A stretch of DNA of 64,000 nucleotides from Sorghum bicolor (taxonomy: Eukaryota; Streptophyta; Magnoliopsida; Poales; Poaceae), in contig NC_012871.2 in the NCBI RefSeq assembly GCF_000003195.3, positions 8,419,997 through 8,483,996 on the forward strand, read 5' to 3'. Under the pieces are notes generated by a model that worked only from the letters and a program-made list of their open reading frames with translations, searched no databases and was not told the origin of the DNA. Shown piece by piece: positions 32,207 to 44,787 of this stretch (positions within the stretch are counted from its first letter, which is position 1; each line of letters begins with the position of its first letter). Both the position numbers and the translations under genes were made by a program.

Positions 32207-35200
32207 TTAGTTTGGAAGCTGGGAATACTTTTTTTAACTTTTAACTAACGTTTATTAAAATACTTGAGCAGCATTATTCCTCTTGCCTGAAGCACTGGAC
32301 AGTTCATGCTGCCTTGAAGTCAACTACTCAGGAGGAGTTTGGTAGAGCTACACCACAACCACATGATTCTTGAGTTTTCACTTCTTGAGTCTTTAGCGAA
32401 GTGAGTTTAGTGGGAAGTAGGCGAGAAGTGATTCTTGCAAAAAATTAAACAAGGAGCAATGTGGAGCAGGTTTTTTTAGCTCTATATTGGTAGTGTAATT
32501 GGAGAGGTGATTCTTGTCAGCTCCCCATCTTAATCAATGGAATAGCCATTTTGCACTCTCAACTATCATCCAAGCCTCAATTTTGTTCCTGAATTTTCGA
32601 ATTGACTGTTTGAGCCCTCAAAGTTTATTTTTTGGCCTGAATTTTATTGCGGAAATGCCAAAGCGTCGGTTTAGTCCTCAAAGTTTACATAAGCAAAATT
32701 TTGTGTGTCAGGGAATATAAAACACTTGGATTTTCCTCATCTTATCAATATTCACTGTCAGAAACATATTCATCTTTTGAAAATTGAACAATGTTTCCTC
32801 TCCTGGTAGACTAGTCACGGGGCTTGGGCTGTCATGCTGAAGGACTTGTAATACCACAACCTTATTAGTTCATCACACCACAATCTCGGATGCAAGGTTT
32901 AGGTTCAACAAGGATGAGCATTTGATTCAGGTGTGATGGCGTGGGATAAGCTATGTGTTCCTAGCAGAGCACTTCAAATTAGAGCCCCACCATACCAACA
33001 CAGCAGACCGAATATTTCAAAGATTGATGGAAGCAAACTGTCCAAGTTTTTGGCCTCAACGACGGGGCCAAGATGAACGTACACGAAATGCATGCAAACC
33101 TTAAACTAGTCAAGGTTTGGGGAAAAAAAATTAGGAACCTGAAGATTGTGTTGGATATTCAACGCCTGACAGGCTGGTGGGGTTACATTGTTTAACATCC
33201 AATGATTACGGGAATCCTCGCTAATCGAAGTCATGATTGTGGGATATACTATGTAACCCCCCCACCCCCCGGGAATCAGACCAAACTTTGGTTGCGAGAT
33301 GTGAAAACTGTTAATGACTCAGATCAGTCAACGTCTTTACAAGCAAAGCAATTCATCATGTACTCCACTACTCTCAGGAGGTCAACCTCAATTGAAGTTT
33401 ATTATGCGACGATCGCATCGGCGGTTGACTTATGAATTTCTTCAGTTCAGTGCTGACAGATATTCTTTTAACAAACACTGTATATTTTTTTCGTTTGATT
33501 TGAATGGGTCGTAATATAACATGGAGTTTCTGAACTGCCAGCAGGAGGCTTTAGAAGGAGTGCATATTATATGATGTGTTAATTACCTTTCGATTGGATC
33601 TTGTATTCTTGTGTGCTCTCTTTTCCTCGTAGTTAATTTGTAATTTACTGCAGCTAGTAGGAAATTTGAAAGAAAATGTTACAAAGCAAGTTTCACATTC
33701 TTATAAAATGCCTCCATGGTTATTGTTTCTCTACCAGCTTAATTGGTATAGTTCTAATTCATGGTTTCTCTACCAGCTTCGTATAGTTCTAATTCTAATA
33801 TATAGAACAAGTTTGCCTTACCTTTTTTCCATTTGAAATGAGCTTTTGTTCATGTTGAGTTTAACTTCCTCACTCTTGCTGGCCCTACCGGAACCTTGGT
33901 AAGTCTGGCGCTACTAGTAGCTACACCCTCCGTCCACATTTAACTTCACATATAGGATTCAAAATAGGAAAGATACAGTACATGCAAAATTATAAACAGA
34001 ATTTTTACAATGATTGTCGAAAAATAGACGGCTCATGAGCACCGATCCTACGGCTGAAAAGGTAGAGAAACCAAGAGGAACCAATTAGAGAGGCACTAAG
34101 TGCATACTGAATGGTGGGACCATATGCACTAAGTACATACTAAAATAGGTGGGATCAGCCCTTTAAAAAAAGATGGGATAATTCTATTTTTAAATTTTTG
34201 TTATATAATTAAGGGTAAAATACTAAATGTATAATAGAATGATAATGTGTGAGTAGTATAGAGATGACTAAAGTAGTATAGTTTGTAACATGTATTTCTA
34301 AGAACACAACCACATCATCCAGCCACTCTCTCGTCTCTCTGTTCTACGTTCTCACCCAGTCCGTGCTTTGGCGGCGCCAGCTGCAGAGCGAGGGCGAGCA
34401 CAAGGATAGGGCTGCGCCGACCAGGGCACGCGATCCATCATCACCAGTTCCCTGCGAACCACGGCATTGCGTTGGAGGCGAGATCAGGCCGTTCATGCTC
34501 CCGTTGGTGGCGGCGGTGGTCGTCCCCGCTGCTGAAGATAGAGCAGGAGTGCCTGGCTCATTGGCCGCTTCCCGTCATCCAGAGGAGCGAAGCAGTCTGC
34601 CGCTCGCCGCCCGGAGGAAGCTGAGCCACCGAACTACACAACACCGACGCCGGGGCCGTGCGGTGTGCTGGTTTCCCGTGGCCTACGCTGATCGCACCGG
34701 CGCCCACTTCCCTTCTTCCAGAGGAGCCGAGGAATCCGCCACCTGCTGACCGGAGGACCCGAGCCATCGAACTACGCAGCACCTACGATAGGACGCTGGG
34801 ACGCAGCTCGGCAGCATTGCTTCTGGCCCAGCACACTGTCCTTATGACATTCATATATTTTGCGTTCACCTCACATACAACAATCTTTCTATCTATACCT
34901 GAAATCGAACTAGTACATGTACTTTGTGGTGTGTGGTTTGCAATCTTAGGATTAAATCTGCAAAATATAATCAGCAGTGCAGTAGTTCAGATAGTATCAA
35001 ATGTATGCAGTCCAATCTTTAGAAAGTATTCATCTGTAGTTTAGACTTGTTATTGATTTAGCATGTGCTATCCATTGGAACACACAAATCTGAAGTGTAC
35101 TTATCTCTTTACCAATTGTGTGCTTACTAAAATGTTTCTGTTTGGATGCAAATCTAATGTACTTGCAGAGCCAAAATGGCTTGGTTTCTGTTCAAATCTA

Positions 35201-37199
35201 ATACTGCAAAGTGTTGTTCTCCATTAACAGAGTATCTCGACACATAAGACATCAATATGCTGCAAATCTTGATTTCATTGTACAGATATGGAAAATCTAA
35301 TTACAAAATCTAATTACATGAACCGTAGGCAAATCAAGCAATGGAGCTTTGAATCTAGTCCCTACAGAGAGCTCCTTCACGACGTGCATGCCTCTGGACA
35401 TCCATGTCTGCTGCCATCTCCCTCACAGTAGTGAGGAGCTCCGACTCCTCAAGGACGACATAGTGCTGGAGAGCTCCTCTGTTGTGTTTTGACGCTGGTA
35501 TTCCCCAGCTTTACATCGGCGCTCTCCGGTGAGGCGTGAATGCCGGCGTGGGACTTCCTCGACTTGACTTCCGCCCCCTCCAGGGAGGCTTGAGTGGCGG
35601 CATGGAGCAGGAGCGTTGTAGCGGCGTGACTTCCCACGGCGGCATGAGGAGCGGTCAGGCCGTCAGGGAGCTGCGGGTACGGCATGGCGGTGCCGCCTGT
35701 TGCGGGAGGGGCTGCTCCGCAATGCCTGAACCTCCGCGTGGGAAAAGTGAAAAATCTCTGAATCCGGGGTTGCGGGAGGAGGTACAATTACCGTACTAAC
35801 CTTCCATTCATAAGTTTAATTAGAGCTAATAAATTACTTAGGAACCAAGAGGAATCTAAAAGTACCCCAACCACTGTAAAAGAGCTCATAAACAGAATTT
35901 TTACACCCCTAAAAAATACAGCTGACATCACTGACACCATTCAGATCAACGCAGAGCCACGATACAAATGTGTGGTCACAGACAAAACGGAAATAGTAGC
36001 AATACACGGAGAGTTAGCTAGTTACGCCCCATAGTGCTAAAGAGTTATCTCTAATCATTAGTTTACCTTTGTTGCTTAAGATTAATAATTTCTGGTAAAG
36101 AATTATCTCCCACTTAGCTTTGCCATATTTAATTTCTGCTTTGCTTGCTATCTACCCTTTTATTTTACCCACCATCCATCCCACTTATCCATCTACACCT
36201 TTACCCCACATCCATGCACCCCCCTTTGGCTAAAGACATACCTTCACTCTAGTATTTCTATGCACCAAGCCATCTTGTCCTTTTGCCTTTCCTTGGGATA
36301 ATTATAAAATCGACACTCGGTACTCACCGAGTGAAGTACTACACGATTAGTTCTGTGTGCTTGCAGAATCCGTCCAATAGACATAAGAAGTATCAACACT
36401 CCTATTTTTTTTTGAACATAGTTCTATTTTTCTAGCTACCCCTATAAATCATTTCTCGTTATTGTTGTAAATGGTTTATATGGTAGTGCATGCCACAAAA
36501 ATACAAACCATATGCAAACTACATTGGTTTTCATGTATAAATAGTGCTAGCGACACTCATTTTTTTTGTAGTGAGTGCCAACAATGCTCCTACCACATAT
36601 CAATGAATAGTTGTTCTCAAAGAATTTTGAGCAGTGTTGGCATAAAAGTTAGTCACGCCAACAAGAATGACATGCCTTTGATCGATGGATGGAAAAGTTT
36701 GGATCCACTCTCACAGTACACTTCATAATCATGTATTTGTAGTATTTGGCATTGCACATGTTAGAAGGGTTACAAGGAGGGTCATGCACATTTACATAGA
36801 ATCTTCCACCAAGTGGAGCCTCCAAGTGGCAACTTGGTCCATACACTAAGGGTCCTAAGTTAACTTTGCAAATACTACTCGATGAGGTAAAGCTGGTATG
36901 ACAGCCATGATCATGAGAAAAATATGTAGTGCAAACCACTAACTAGGTGGAAACATGAAAATCAATTAAAAAATATACAAAAATACGTAGCTAAGACTCT
37001 ATTCGGTTTAGATCATGTATAAGAAAGATATATTCTATGGTAAACCCATGGTACCAAAGGCTCGTGACGTGGGTCTGAGATATGGTATGTGCCTCGAAAG
37101 CTATATTATTGTTTGTGACCTTATATTCACAAATGCTTGGGTTCAATAATTTCCAAACCTGATTTTCTCGAAGTAGGAGCTAATCCTTTGGATTCCTCA
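32207..37199. other. Long intergenic stretch with repeat fragments
   Basis: The left part should hold the kinase promoter. At about 33925, 'ctacaccctccgtccacattta' resembles a Stowaway terminus. At 34552 and 34693 a GC-rich unit of about 141 bp containing 'ttc.agaggag..ga' and 'cgaactac.cagcacc.acg' is tandemly repeated inside an open frame (34363-34749 plus) of unknown origin. Words 'ataaacagaatttttaca' and 'gaaccaagaggaa' occur near 33990-34070 and again near 35840-35895, suggesting a repeat pair around this block. I recognise no gene. Confidence 0.4.
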
Positions 37200-37476
37200 G
37201 GCCACTCACAATGCAGACTCTATTATAGAGTCTAAAGTTATTTATTACCTCGAACAATGTGGAGTTAGAGTCTAAATAAGACTTAGAGTCTTATTTTTTC
37301 TACCTCTTTCTTCAATAAATATTTTTTGAACACTGCAACGGGGGGGGGGGGGAGAATTTCTCCCCACCTGATTTTTCCTTTATTTGCTCAAAGGCATGGA
37401 CTTTTGCTATAATACAAGGGTGTATGAGATGATCCGAGGAGAAGGAGGAGCTAAGCTAAAGCACGCTAAATTACAT

Positions 37477-40400
37477 TTACAAGAAGGGGTTGGGGGGATT
37501 GACTTTTTGGATCGCCTGATCAAGAAGCTGGCACCAGACCTGCACCACGTTCTTGCTTTTCTTTGGCATCCTGGCCTTCCACTGCGATGCATCCGATTTG
37601 CACAGCAAGAGAGTATTACGGAGGTTGAGAGACTCATTCCTGAAGATGAAGCCGTTTCTTCGCTTCCACAATTGCCAGCAGCACAAGATGACGAAGGTGT
37701 TTCGTTGATCCGACGGAAGACCTGGGATGTCAGGGCCACAAACCAGGTCGTCGGTGTGGTGAAGATGAGCGTCTCCGACTCCCAGGGCTGACCAGAACTC
37801 ACTAGCAAAAGGGCAAGAGAAGATTATGTGATCAGCAGATTCCTGCGCAGCGCCGCAGACGGTGCATCCCGGGGAGTCCACCACATGTTTTCTGAAAAGA
37901 TTCAGGCGACAATGAACTCTCCCCCGAACTAGCAGCCAGGCGAAAAGCTGAACACGAGGAGGAGGAGCGTTTTTCCAGATGAAGGTTGAAGCCGGATCAG
38001 ATTGTTGGCCCTGAGCCTTGAGCATAGCATAGATGGCAGTGGAGTCCAGCTTCCCCGGACCTTTGCTAAATTGGGAGTTTCTGGTGTCTGGTTGGTCAGA
38101 TAGCACCACATCATCAGTGATTGCACAGAGCTGTGAGAGTTCATCTGAAGCCTGTGGAGACAATCTGTTGACGAAGCTGTGACTCAGACCATCATCCAAC
38201 ATCTGACGGACGGACAACTCCTTGTTGGTGCAGTGGGTGAAAAGCCTTGGGAACCTGTCTGCTAACGCATCATCCCCAATCCAAACATCCTTCCAAAAGG
38301 AAGTGGCCCGGCCATCACCAACACAGACAGTTGTAATAGCTTGGTAAAGTGGTAGAATTGAACTGAGCAGGTCCCAGTGGTTACCCATACTTGAGCATTT
38401 CATATTAGCAAGGTCAGCCCTGTCCCTAATCCACTGAGCCCAGGCAGACTGTGTAGGGTTGTGAAGACGGTGAATCAGGTGAAGCAGAAGGCATACGTTC
38501 TGAACTCCAAAGTCTTTGATGCCCAGGCCTCCCAGGTCCTTAGTGGTGCAAACATTTTGCCAGGCCACAAGGCACCTAGCCGAGGAGGTTTCTTTATCGC
38601 CTGCCCAGAGGAAAGATCGCCTGCGCTTATCAACTTGCTTGATAATTTCATTTGGGATTTGAGTTGCCGACATGATGTACACCAGCTGACTGTCTAACAC
38701 AGAGTTGATCAGCACCACTCTCCCCATGCTGTTAAGAAGAGATGCTTGCCAGGAGGAAAGAAAACGATCGGACCTGTCAACGTAGGTATTGAAAATTGAG
38801 TTTGGGAGTTTTGACATTGATAGGGGTAACCCGAGATAATTCTGTGGGAACTCCTCTTGTCTGCATCCAAGGATTTCAGTGCATTGGGAAATTTCAGAAT
38901 CTGTCATATGGATGGGCACCAGAGTACTCTTGTTGAAGTTGATATGCAGCCCTGTGGCAGCAGAGAACAGGTCCAGCAACGTCTTCAGGTGTTGAGCAGA
39001 TTGAGCAGCACCTCGAATTACAATAAGCGTGTCATCGGCATATTGCAGAACCACTCCAGGCGCTTCATCATCAATGGGGTGCTTGATTTCAGTAGCTGAT
39101 TTGATCAGAGCTTGCAGGGTATCTGCCACGAGGAGAAACAGGTATGGCGATAGCGGGTCTCCTTGCCTTAGTCCGCGTTTACACGTAATCCAGCTCCCTG
39201 GACACCCATTAACCAAGACGGCGGACTTGGAAGATGACAGAATGCAGTCCATCCACTGACACCACAGTTGGTTGAAACCACGAGCTTGAAGTACACACTG
39301 CAGCCCGGCCCAGTTGACTGTGTCAAACGCTTTCGCGAAATCAAGCTTGAGCACCAGCGAAGGCAGCTTCCTTCTGTTACAGGCTTGCACAACCTCAGCC
39401 GCGAAGACGAAAGTTTCAGAGATAGAACGTCCTTTGAGGAAGCCCGTCTGATGGAGATCAATGAGGCCTCCAATCTCTCGCTGTAATCTTCTAGTGAGGA
39501 TCTTGCACAGGATCTTAACGGAGCTGTTTTGGAGGCATATAGGTCTCAAGGCATCAACCGCAACGGCACCAGGCTTTTTAGGGATTAGCACCATGAAGGA
39601 CCTGTTGATTCTTTCCATTTGAACCTGCCCTCTGTGGAAAGCGTTGAGGAAGCACATGATCTCCTTTTTGATAGAGCTCCAGACTGCCTTGTAGAAGGAT
39701 GGACCGAACCCATCCGGGCCCGGTGCACTATCTCTGTTCATCGCCTTGACGGCCTCAAGGGCCTCAGATTCCGAAAAGGGCCTGGTCAGCTCATCAGATG
39801 GACGAGCGCTGTGAAGAAACAGAGCACCGACATCAAAGTTCCAGACTGAAGATCCAGGCTGCCCAATGATAGAACTGAAAAAGTTCGTCAGAGCTTGTAT
39901 TTTCCCTTGATGATTTGCTATCTGAACTCCCTGAACTTCGACAATTCTGATCGCGTTTGCGCGCATTCTCACAGTCGCTTGAGCATGGTGAAAAGCAGTG
40001 TTTGCATCACCCTCTGTGATAGCCTTGAATTTACTGCGTTGTTTCCAATATGCTGCCTTTTCTTTGATTGCTTGGTGAAGCATATCATGGCACATGGACC
40101 TAGCCTGCATCTCATTGTCAGATAGGAGACGCTCCTCCTCCAATGAGTCGAATAAGTGAATTAGGAATTTAAGGTTGGGGATAGTGTGCTTGGGCGCCCT
40201 GTTACGCCGGTACCAAACCTTTGACGCCGCCCTTACCGATTTGAGGCACGCAGCCAATTGCCCAGCAGCATCCTCAATACAACGAACATCGAGCCAAGCT
40301 GGGAGGACAGTCTGAACGAAAGACTGACGCAGGAGCCAACCATTTTCAAATCTGAAGATTTGGGATTTGGGAATTTTTGTGGACATGGACAGGAGCAAGG

Positions 40401-41115
40401 GGGTGTGATCAGAGGTTGGTTTGGGTAGAGCATGCAAGCTTGTGGAGGGGAAGGCGACCGTGTGCTGAAGGTTAACAAGAGCTCTGTCCAGCTTAGCTAG
40501 GATGGGAGGAGACTGAGCATTGGTCCAGGTAAAAGATCTCCCCAGGAGAGGGATCTCCATGAGCCCAAGCCGACTGATGGAGTCATTGAAGGCAGAGACG
40601 AGGGATTGGTTCACCATACAATTGCTCTTTTCGTCAGGGGACCGAACCAGGTTGAAGTCTCCAATGGCAATCCATGGCTCGTTTAAATTTAGGGAAATTT
40701 GGTCTAACTCTTGAAGGAAAGCAGGCGTGTGTCTATGGTCCGAAGGACCGTAAACGTTGGTTACGTGAATGGAGTAGTCAGACATGGTGCATTGGAGCTC
40801 AGTGGTGATGGAGTGCGTGTGGTTGGAGGTTGAAGTGTTGGTCCAGGAAGAGCAGTCCCAAGCCGTGAGGACGCCCCCCTTGGAGCCAACAGCAGGCAGG
40901 AAGCAGAAGTTATCGGCTAGCTTGGGAGGAAGGAAAGTTTTGGCTTTGCATTTTTCAATAGAGTGAAGTTTGGTTTCTTGTAAACAAATAATAGAGGGGT
41001 TAGCCGACACAATAGCATCCTTGACAACACCACATTTCTCCGAGTCACCTAGACCGCGAACATTCCAACAGAGGATCGAGAGGTTTCGATTAGCAGCGTC
41101 ATTAAACGAATTCAT
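37477..41115 (-). CDS. LINE ORF2: endonuclease and reverse transcriptase, intact
   Basis: 1212 aa without a break. The N-terminal apurinic-type endonuclease (1-240) has its expected residues: N18 in CWNVRG, E47 in QETK, D153 in GDFN and H237 in SDHTP. Reverse transcriptase motifs follow: NRDSAPGPDGF (460), LDFAKAFD (591), RGLRQGDPLSP (647) and QYADD (691). The C-terminal zf-RVT module (about 1040-1130) has the WKNAPPPRVQLFAWLL start and Cys/His CTVCGAAQESADHIIFSC. The protein should nick target DNA and prime cDNA synthesis on the nick. The stop lies about 150 bp before the tail. There is 187 bp between the ORF1 stop and this ATG. Confidence 0.93.
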   Translation of the reverse strand: MNSFNDAANRNLSILCWNVRGLGDSEKCGVVKDAIVSANPSIICLQETKLHSIEKCKAKTFLPPKLADNFCFLPAVGSKGGVLTAWDCSSWTNTSTSNHTHSITTELQCTMSDYSIHVTNVYGPSDHRHTPAFLQELDQISLNLNEPWIAIGDFNLVRSPDEKSNCMVNQSLVSAFNDSISRLGLMEIPLLGRSFTWTNAQSPPILAKLDRALVNLQHTVAFPSTSLHALPKPTSDHTPLLLSMSTKIPKSQIFRFENGWLLRQSFVQTVLPAWLDVRCIEDAAGQLAACLKSVRAASKVWYRRNRAPKHTIPNLKFLIHLFDSLEEERLLSDNEMQARSMCHDMLHQAIKEKAAYWKQRSKFKAITEGDANTAFHHAQATVRMRANAIRIVEVQGVQIANHQGKIQALTNFFSSIIGQPGSSVWNFDVGALFLHSARPSDELTRPFSESEALEAVKAMNRDSAPGPDGFGPSFYKAVWSSIKKEIMCFLNAFHRGQVQMERINRSFMVLIPKKPGAVAVDALRPICLQNSSVKILCKILTRRLQREIGGLIDLHQTGFLKGRSISETFVFAAEVVQACNRRKLPSLVLKLDFAKAFDTVNWAGLQCVLQARGFNQLWCQWMDCILSSSKSAVLVNGCPGSWITCKRGLRQGDPLSPYLFLLVADTLQALIKSATEIKHPIDDEAPGVVLQYADDTLIVIRGAAQSAQHLKTLLDLFSAATGLHINFNKSTLVPIHMTDSEISQCTEILGCRQEEFPQNYLGLPLSMSKLPNSIFNTYVDRSDRFLSSWQASLLNSMGRVVLINSVLDSQLVYIMSATQIPNEIIKQVDKRRRSFLWAGDKETSSARCLVAWQNVCTTKDLGGLGIKDFGVQNVCLLLHLIHRLHNPTQSAWAQWIRDRADLANMKCSSMGNHWDLLSSILPLYQAITTVCVGDGRATSFWKDVWIGDDALADRFPRLFTHCTNKELSVRQMLDDGLSHSFVNRLSPQASDELSQLCAITDDVVLSDQPDTRNSQFSKGPGKLDSTAIYAMLKAQGQQSDPASTFIWKNAPPPRVQLFAWLLVRGRVHCRLNLFRKHVVDSPGCTVCGAAQESADHIIFSCPFASEFWSALGVGDAHLHHTDDLVCGPDIPGLPSDQRNTFVILCCWQLWKRRNGFIFRNESLNLRNTLLLCKSDASQWKARMPKKSKNVVQVWCQLLDQAIQKVNPPNPFL

Positions 41116-41302
41116 GTCTTACATAAAGGCACCTAAGTGAGAAAGGGAAAACAAAGGAAACAAGCCGCATTGCTGCCGAGCAATGGAGGGCTGACACAGA
41201 CACGCGACGCTAAGGAAATGATAAACGAAGAGCCTAGGGATACAGATTTCTTGAAGTGCCCGGCCCGAGCCCGGGGAGGGATAGAGCGAGCGGAGTGGCC
41301 GA

Positions 41303-44229
41303 TCATTCCACGACATTGGTAGCCACCCCGATGGACGCAGCCCCAGAGCAAGAGACCCCTGCCGCAGTCACCAGCTTGCGAATGTCCGCCACGGACAGAG
41401 GAATCTTGTTACGCGCTAGAATGTTTCGCTTCTTAACTTGACGTTTGAGAGCAGGGGAGCATCCATTCAGGGAGTTTGCGAGCGCCTTGCGACGGCAAGC
41501 CTGATCCTTCACCTCAACGTAGTTCCCATTGGCACGAGCAGCCAGCCGAACGCTCTGCCTCGTCGGAGCCATCGCAGCCGGAGCACGAGAGCGGGGACGA
41601 GCACCACCAATGCGCGGTACAGGGGGTTCCTGTAGCAACACATCAGGATTGGGAGGCGGCGGCAGGGAGGAGTCTGCCTGAGCATTGTCGAAGCTGAACT
41701 CAGACACAGACTCCTCCGAGGTAGCATCCTCCAGCGCGGACGGGGGGGCGGGAGACTCCTTGTTTGAATGGCGACGGAGGAGGCCCAATATGGCGCACTT
41801 GGCCATGGCCCAGGAGAGACCAATGATGCTAGCCGGCCCATCCCCCAACGCATAAGGGAACATCCCGTTCACCGGATGCGGAGGTGGTCGCCGCTGCTGC
41901 TCGCGCCAGAACGGAGGAGTTGGCCCGAGCTGAGGCCCACGGGGCGGTGGCGGAGGGGCGTTGCCGAAGAAGGGAACCAGGTCGCCGTCATCGTTTAGCT
42001 GGTCGCTCCGGTGCCAAACCCGGATGGGCCGAATGTGAACAACGCCACCGAAGCGCGCACATCCGCGAACGGCAGACACAGCAACCTCCACAGGGATGTC
42101 AAGGCGGTCGTAGACCTCCAGGAGCAAGCGCAGCGGTCCATAGTAGTCGCCAGAGAGGCAAGAGGGATCGATCTCCAGGACGTTGCAGAAGCCGGAGAGG
42201 CTAGCCCTTATCTTGTCAAGCTGCCAATGCTCGATAGGGAAGTCGTCAACATGGACAAAGGCAATCCATTCAGGGAGGCGGAAGAACCTGTTGGTGCATT
42301 CCTCCGGCCGCTGGAGGGACACTTGGACACCTTCGATGTGAATGATGCCATGGCCGTAGAGCCTCTCCCTCGCGGCCATGTCAACACAGCGGAAGATCAT
42401 GGCGCCGCGTGAAGAGGGGAGAAACTCGACCGGCATGAGGGGCTCGACGGAGGCAAGGGCCGCGCGCAGGAGACGATTGAGGTCCGCCGTCGGGATCGGA
42501 GGCTCGATGAAGGCAAAGAGGAGCCTGTCCAGCACGCTCAGATCTCCCGGGGACACCCAAGCCGCAAGCGATCTCGGTTGCCCAGTCCAGGAGATGGAGG
42601 AGCTAGAAGACTCGTTGGACTCATCGCTTTCCACTTCTTCATAGTCGTCAGAGGTGTTGGTGCCGACATCGACGGAGGGTGGAGCAGCAGCCGGGGCCGG
42701 GGGGAGGGCCGGGATAGCAGGAATACCCGGCGTCGAGGAAGCACGAGGAGGCGAAGGTGATGGCGGAGGCGAGCGACTGTGACCACCAATGTCTCCCCCC
42801 GGGGGAGGAAAGGACGAGGTCGGCGCCTTGCCTCGGCCATCAACACTGAACTTGTCGATGGAGAGACACTCAGGGGCCGTGGCGAGCTTGATGGTCGACG
42901 ACGGACGCACAAGCTCGAAGTCGGTAGCCTCCGAGCTGGAGGAGGGCACCAGGTTACGGGCGCTGGAAGCCTCAAGCGACTTGTCTCCCGCGTCGCGCAC
43001 GGGGGAGTTTGGCGGGGCGAGGTGGGCTCAGCAGGCCTGGCGGGTTTGTCCCCCAGCGGGAAAGGGACAGCATGCACCGCACGTGAAGACGCCGGGACGA
43101 AGATGGACGGTGGGCGACGCTGTCCACGGGACAGAGCATCCGCAAGCGGCATCTTGCAGTCGAACTGTCGGTGGCCGGAGCGACGACAGTTGCGGCACCG
43201 GACAGGGTCGCGGCAAGCGGAGACAGAGTGGTCCGGCGAAAGGCACCTGAAGCAGACGGACTGAGAGAGGATAGGGACGGGAGCCTTAGTAGTTCTGAAA
43301 TTATGACGAGGAGGAGTTAAGGCGATATCCCGGTAGGTGGGCTTCGGATCCTTGTGGAGTAAAAGCCCAGCCACCTTCCCGTTCTTCACAGCTGTCCGCC
43401 CAGAGTCGACAAGACGGCCCACCGCTCCCCTCGTCAGCGTCGTGGGGACAGCACCCTGCGGCAACAGGAGTTTGGAGGGGACATAGCCGAGCTGAATCTT
43501 CTCACAGGATACGATTTCAGAAGGGAAGAGCTCCGGTGGGGCCCGAGAGGAAGCTATCGTCCGCGGGTCAGCGTTAGGGGCCCCACCAAATTCAAACTCG
43601 TCGTCAAGCTTGGAACACTGTCGTTCAAGCGCAGAAACCGCAGCATCAAGAGAGCTATGGAGGAAGAAACAAACGGAACCCAGGTGGAACGCACCGGTAA
43701 CCGCAAGAGCATTAGCAACGTTTTGACTCGCTACCCGGAAGCTAAAGATCCTAGGACGGATCTGAACGCAGACTAGGCGACCCGAAGCATTGGCCAAGAC
43801 ACGATGCAAAGCGTCGGAGACAAAGGCAGTGCTGAATGCTGGGTCATCGGCGGGAGTCGTGAGCCATACCAGAGCCGGTTTCGGAGAAGGAGCGATTTGG
43901 CTGGGCACAATGGTCGAGTGGAGGTCCTTGAGAATCTTGTGCCGAAGAAGCACACCCAGCTTGGACGAGGACGCAGAAAGAGGAGCTGTCGGCGCATGGT
44001 GGCAGGGGGCCTCAGAACGGGACCCGGGCGACGTCGCAGGCAGGACCGGCGACGAAGCAAGGGCGTCCGCAGCGCGCGGGCGCGCGGCGGAAGCAGCTAC
44101 GGAAACGACGGGCACGGGGCATGCCGTCGATGAGGTGGAGGTGGGGCATTGCGTGGAATGAGGCAGTGGCTGGGAAGGCGACGCGGTGTCGCCAGCCGCG
44201 GGGGGAGCGAGGAGCTCACTCGCGGCCAT
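41303..44229 (-). pseudogene. LINE ORF1 (nucleic-acid-binding protein), one frameshift
   Basis: From ATG at 44229 the frame runs through a Pro/Ser/Ala-rich N-terminus, an RNA-binding-like region and two CCHC knuckles (CFRCLSPDHSVSAC and CRNCRRSGHRQFDC). It then loses homology at a five-base G run (43001-43005 on plus). The other frame takes over there and continues to a stop at 41303 with a second conserved block (FRLPEWIAFVHVDDFPIEHW..) typical of plant LINE ORF1 proteins. The two frames overlap at the run, so a single-base length change explains the break. ORF1 protein coats LINE RNA. Assembly error in the run cannot be excluded. Confidence 0.85.
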
Positions 44230-44347
44230 CCTCTAATGTCTAACAGTGCCTTGGATAGATCTAACATGGGAATATCAGCAAAATACCATAAATAATATGT
44301 AATTAATTGTCTTGGACTCTGTGATAGAGTCTTGCATTGTGAGTGCC

Positions 44348-44787
44348 CCTCATAGCGCGTTCAAGTCATCTCTAGTTCTCTACCATAGTCTCAATTCTCC
44401 ACACATGCATGCCTATCAGTGTAATAAAGAGGCCAGCCAACACCCACTGGGTCATATTCTGGCAATGAGACTTTTACACCATCAAAGACCCTATTTGGAT
44501 CCCTATAGATAATAGCTATCTAATAATAATTATCTCTTTTGGATCCAAACAGGTGCAGCTAATAAAATAACTAATTGTTAGCTAATAAACCTCTAGATAA
44601 TAACTATCTCACTAGTTGGACCAAATAAATTAGATAATAGCAGCTAATAACTAGTTATCTTAGTAGCATTTTTCGTTAGCTGTGTATCTAAACACCCTCC
44701 AGCTAATAAGGTAGGTAACAGTTAGGTAGCTAATATTAGATATAAGCTATTAGCTAGCTAACTATTAGCAGATAATGAATCCAATGT
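44348..44787. other. Diverged PIF-type repeat
   Basis: From 'gaccctatttggatcccta' (about 44486) onward the sequence is made of 'tagctaataa'/'gataata' words like the repeat at 17933-18125. No gene seen. Confidence 0.45.

Larger units (their letters stand above)
37322..44287 (-). mobile_element. L1-type LINE, near full length
   Basis: About 7 kb on minus, ORF1 then ORF2, a short 3' UTR and an A6 tail (37322-37327 on plus as T6). A 7-bp duplication ATAAATA lies at 37315-37321 and 44288-44294. The 3' UTR end, with a run of C before the tail (G run at 37340-37352 on plus), is typical of plant L1 elements. Because ORF2 is open over 1212 codons, the insertion is probably recent. Confidence 0.88.
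37200..44347. mobile_element. MITE split by the LINE
   Basis: Left arm GGCCACTCACAATGCAGACTCTATTATAGAGTC begins at 37200 (shown in part). The right arm is its inverted form, ending GCATTGTGAGTGCC at 44347. CCTCA lies on both sides, a possible duplication. Without the LINE the element is about 180 bp. Confidence 0.72.

Noticed and set aside
30222..32248. Long open frames on the other strand and frames of the receptor kinase gene
   Set aside because: They are GC-rich shadows; only the 717-aa frame shows domain homology.
34363..34749. 128-codon plus-strand frame
   Set aside because: No recognised family; the frame spans an imperfect 141-bp duplication and its ends do not look like exon borders.
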